This document shows, piece by piece, positions 61,508 through 64,000 of a DNA stretch of 64,000 nt. The notes beneath the pieces are model-generated. The model ran no database searches and was not told the DNA's origin. It was given only the letters and a program-made list of their open reading frames with translations. Source of the stretch: Cohnella phaseoli. GTDB taxonomy: Bacteria > Bacillota > Bacilli > Paenibacillales > Paenibacillaceae. The first letter of the stretch is position 1, and every line of letters begins with the position of its first letter. The stretch is from contig NZ_QRDZ01000008.1 in assembly GCF_003386235.1 (NCBI RefSeq), positions 62,001 to 126,000 of the forward strand, read 5' to 3'. The position numbers and the translations under genes were made by a program.

Positions 61508-64000
61508 TTACAGCAAGTCTAACGCTTTTGCACGGGCGACGGCTTGCCCGCGCCGCTTCACGCCCAGCTTGCCGAATATCCGGGTCGTATGCGTCTTCAC
61601 CGTCGTCTCGGCAATGTCGAATTGCTCCGCGATCTCCCGGTTGGATAGACCCGCCGCGATGGCGGACAAGATTGCGGATTCCCGCGCCGTTAGCGGTTCT
61701 ATGAGAGCATCCGACTCCGATCTTGCCTCTTGAGCAACGTACTCCTCGCTTCTGCCCGCATGTTTATTCGCCACCAGGCTCCGATAGATCTCTCGGGTCG
61801 CCAACCACTCCAGCACGCTTACGTCCCGGCTTGCAAACACGTTCGACACATGCCGATTTTCTAAATAGAGAGCGAAGGCTGCCTGCTCCCCTGGCACAGT
61901 AAGCGGCATGCTAAGCACCGATCGAGGACCCTTCTCCGTGAAATAGGCATCTTTCGCAAAATAACTCAAATACGCATCGGCAAGCACGACCGGTTCCTTC
62001 GTCCCCATCGTGTGTCGCAGTACGCTCTCCGCATACAACGCAGACGCCCCCAACGTCGACATCGCTTCCAGTCGCGCCTCGATTGCGAAGCCATCCTTGC
62101 TGAAGCTTACGACCAGCCCCCGCTCTGCCCCCGTCTGGCGCAGCGCCGCCTCCAGAAGACGAGCCGCCCATTCGCCCTCGCTTGCGTCGTTACCTATAAC
62201 GACCTGTCGCAGCCCTGCATTCTCGCCCGCCGCGATCCCTTGTGCGACCCAATCGTCCGGCTGCGGCAAGCTTAGGCTTGCACGGTCATCTACTCCCCAT
62301 CCCAACGCATCATGAATCTTGGAAGCGCTAGACGTCAGATCGGGACGTTCCCGCCGAATCTGCGTTACTTTGTGCGTAATGCCCCACTGGGAATAGGCCG
62401 CGCAAGCATCCAGCATCGCAATCATGGCTCCCGATCGGCTAAGCAGCTCCTCTTCATAGTAGATGGCCAGCCGTTCGCAAGCGATGCCTTCCAAGAGCCC
62501 GTTCTTCTCCACTCTCGCCTGCTTGGCCGCCGACCAGTATTCGCTTAGCACATCGCTAGACTTACCGGCGATCCTCTCCCACTCCGCCCGTAACAGCTTA
62601 TGCGCGGAGGAGTTCGCTCCGAGGTATCCTTCCCATTTCGTCATCTTGCGTAATTGCTTGCGAAGCGCTTGCCTAATGCGCCTCTGTTCGCGCGAATCCG
62701 CGTAAGGATAGGAAGCAGCTAAGGCCAACGTCTCGTGCACGCGATGTTTGCGAATTCTTACCCAGTCCGCCCCCATCTCATTGCCCCGGGCCCGCTTCGC
62801 CCAATAGAGGGCCTCCCGGTAACGACCGGACACGACGGCCGCTTCCAGCTTGCAGCAATAACTGAAGTTGTCGTCGGACTGCCATTCGCTTGGCGTGATC
62901 ACCGAATTAGGAATCGCGATGAACCGCTCCAACTCCGTTTCCTCTCGAAGGGCGGCCGCATAGCCGCTGGCAATGAGGGCGATCTCCGTCGTTTTCTCAT
63001 TCGCTTTAGGTCGCACGCGCTTGGCGAAGTAATCCAGTAACGCTTCGAGCTTGTACACGTCGCCGGTGTGCGTAATGAAGCAAGTCACGACGGCCATGTT
63101 AACGAAGCCGTTATCCCCGGATTCCAATCCCCTGCGCAACGCTTGCTCCAGATAGGACGAGCCTTCTGCGGGATTGTCCATTTGGACGGACATTCCTTTG
63201 ATGTACGCCAGCCGATACCCGTAGTGTGAAGTCGATAGATTCAGCTCCGGCAGATTCACCAACTCGTTGAACAAGGAGCCCCGCATGAACCCTGGAATCG
63301 CCCTTTGCAGGAGAACCTCGTACATCCCGATGAGACAGACCAGCGCCTCGTTAATTCCCTCGCCGATCCCATAACGAATGAATCGGGCGTACAACACCAT
63401 GGAGGCTGCCGGACTGTACACGATCATGGGAAAAGCAAGCTCCAGCATAAGCCCGCACAGCGCTTCGAATTCCGAATCCGGATGAGCGCGGCGAGACGGA
63501 AGTTGACGAAGCTTGCGGGATAATACAAACCGGGTCTGCAGCAATTCCTTGATGGTCAACGGAACGGAAGGATGACCGTTCATCTTCCATCCATATTCTC
63601 TTAACGCGTCGCCGACATACCGAATGACGGACCCGTCGTTCTCGAACACATGGAGTTGAATGAGCACCGCCCAAATCTGATCACGTTCGACCCGGCTTAA
63701 CCTCTCGCCGCGACTCTTCAAGTCCAGCAACAAATCCCGTGCTTGTACCCTCTCGCCGCGCATATACAATGCCCGAGATTGCATGAGCTTCAGACCGAAA
63801 TAAGCCGATCCCGACTCGATTTCCTTCGGTTCGCCCAACAGCCGAAGTCCGGTTTCGGCATATCGTATCGTCAATGCATAATCGGCATGCTCCAGAACCA
63901 TCGATCCGGCTTGCAGATTATCCGCCGCCAATTGCCTGGCTTCCCGCTCCGGCATCGCCGCGACGCCCAGATTCAGATGGTCGATCGCCGCTAGCAGCGA
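61508..64000 (-). CDS. Large LuxR-type regulator, 5' end outside window
   Basis: The frame is open from the stop at 61508 to the window edge, about 830 residues, with no stop before 64000; an ATG at 63955 is therefore not the true start (SLLAAIDHLNLGV precedes it in frame). The visible part has a long TPR-like helical region (about 60-560), a GAF-like domain (about 585-725, ALYLENRHVSNVF) and a C-terminal LuxR HTH (LTARESAILSAIAAGLSNREIAE, core GLSNREIA, then TTVKTHTTRIFGKLGV). It belongs to the AAA/TPR/GAF signalling ATPases with a DNA-binding end. Likely controls the nearby SLH gene. Confidence 0.82.
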   Translation of the reverse strand, partial: SLLAAIDHLNLGVAAMPEREARQLAADNLQAGSMVLEHADYALTIRYAETGLRLLGEPKEIESGSAYFGLKLMQSRALYMRGERVQARDLLLDLKSRGERLSRVERDQIWAVLIQLHVFENDGSVIRYVGDALREYGWKMNGHPSVPLTIKELLQTRFVLSRKLRQLPSRRAHPDSEFEALCGLMLELAFPMIVYSPAASMVLYARFIRYGIGEGINEALVCLIGMYEVLLQRAIPGFMRGSLFNELVNLPELNLSTSHYGYRLAYIKGMSVQMDNPAEGSSYLEQALRRGLESGDNGFVNMAVVTCFITHTGDVYKLEALLDYFAKRVRPKANEKTTEIALIASGYAAALREETELERFIAIPNSVITPSEWQSDDNFSYCCKLEAAVVSGRYREALYWAKRARGNEMGADWVRIRKHRVHETLALAASYPYADSREQRRIRQALRKQLRKMTKWEGYLGANSSAHKLLRAEWERIAGKSSDVLSEYWSAAKQARVEKNGLLEGIACERLAIYYEEELLSRSGAMIAMLDACAAYSQWGITHKVTQIRRERPDLTSSASKIHDALGWGVDDRASLSLPQPDDWVAQGIAAGENAGLRQVVIGNDASEGEWAARLLEAALRQTGAERGLVVSFSKDGFAIEARLEAMSTLGASALYAESVLRHTMGTKEPVVLADAYLSYFAKDAYFTEKGPRSVLSMPLTVPGEQAAFALYLENRHVSNVFASRDVSVLEWLATREIYRSLVANKHAGRSEEYVAQEARSESDALIEPLTARESAILSAIAAGLSNREIAEQFDIAETTVKTHTTRIFGKLGVKRRGQAVARAKALDLL

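Noticed and set aside
1..64000. tRNA, rRNA, CRISPR array, complete insertion sequence or prophage
   Set aside because: Looked for and not seen. The only mobile-element trace is the serine recombinase remnant and the short repeats.

Overview
The window looks like chromosomal DNA of a spore-forming Firmicute of the Paenibacillus/Cohnella group. The signs are strong AGGAGG-type ribosome binding sites, frequent GTG and TTG starts, two very large surface proteins ending in SLH repeats, a SpoIIM-like membrane protein, and many small regulator/enzyme pairs. These assignments rest on sequence motifs read by eye and on remembered family knowledge; no search was run. I saw no rRNA, tRNA or CRISPR array.

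Layout. 1-7000: a MoxR / DUF58 / DUF4350 / DUF4129 envelope operon with an RDD protein and a SpoIIM-like (DUF95) gene. 7135-17829: an accessory stretch of orphan SUKH and HEAT proteins, a truncated DUF2441 gene, a MerR regulator with two HTH units, a WYL regulator with a DinB gene, an ECF42-type sigma factor with its DGPF partner, and a short endonuclease V. 17937-19865: an AraC regulator joined in frame to a siderophore-binding lipoprotein, with a perfect Fur-type palindrome inside the reading frame. 19945-21433: a divergent MarR / flavodoxin-fold reductase pair. 21538-26594: a glycopeptide-resistance-like cluster of VanR/VanS-like regulators divergent from a D-Ala ligase, an alanine/serine racemase and a cytoplasmic VanXY-like peptidase.

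26783-35031 holds small accessory genes: DUF1801, DUF998, RibD-like reductases, a methyltransferase remnant, CcdC, VOC, SUKH, a hydrolase, and two TetR systems whose promoters and operators can be read directly. 35327-40744 is a DEAD-box helicase, two different ABC-F ATPases and an APH-fold kinase in one row. 41091-45260 has further small genes, an AT-rich reductase, a membrane-anchored serine hydrolase and a dead serine recombinase. 45246-46932 is an AztD-like secreted zinc protein behind a Zur-type box. 47243-51892 is a five-gene operon: secreted protein, ABC ATPase, permease, histidine kinase, response regulator. 52186-58177 has small genes embedded in short dispersed repeats and the first SLH protein. 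58233-61376 is the second SLH protein, with a seven-repeat propeller, and 61508-64000 is a large LuxR-type regulator cut by the window edge.

The most interesting items are the Fur-box-in-ORF AraC/lipoprotein fusion, the Zur-controlled AztD-like protein, the Van-like cluster with an unusual racemase residue, and families of short repeats, two of which overlap the stop codons of accessory genes.
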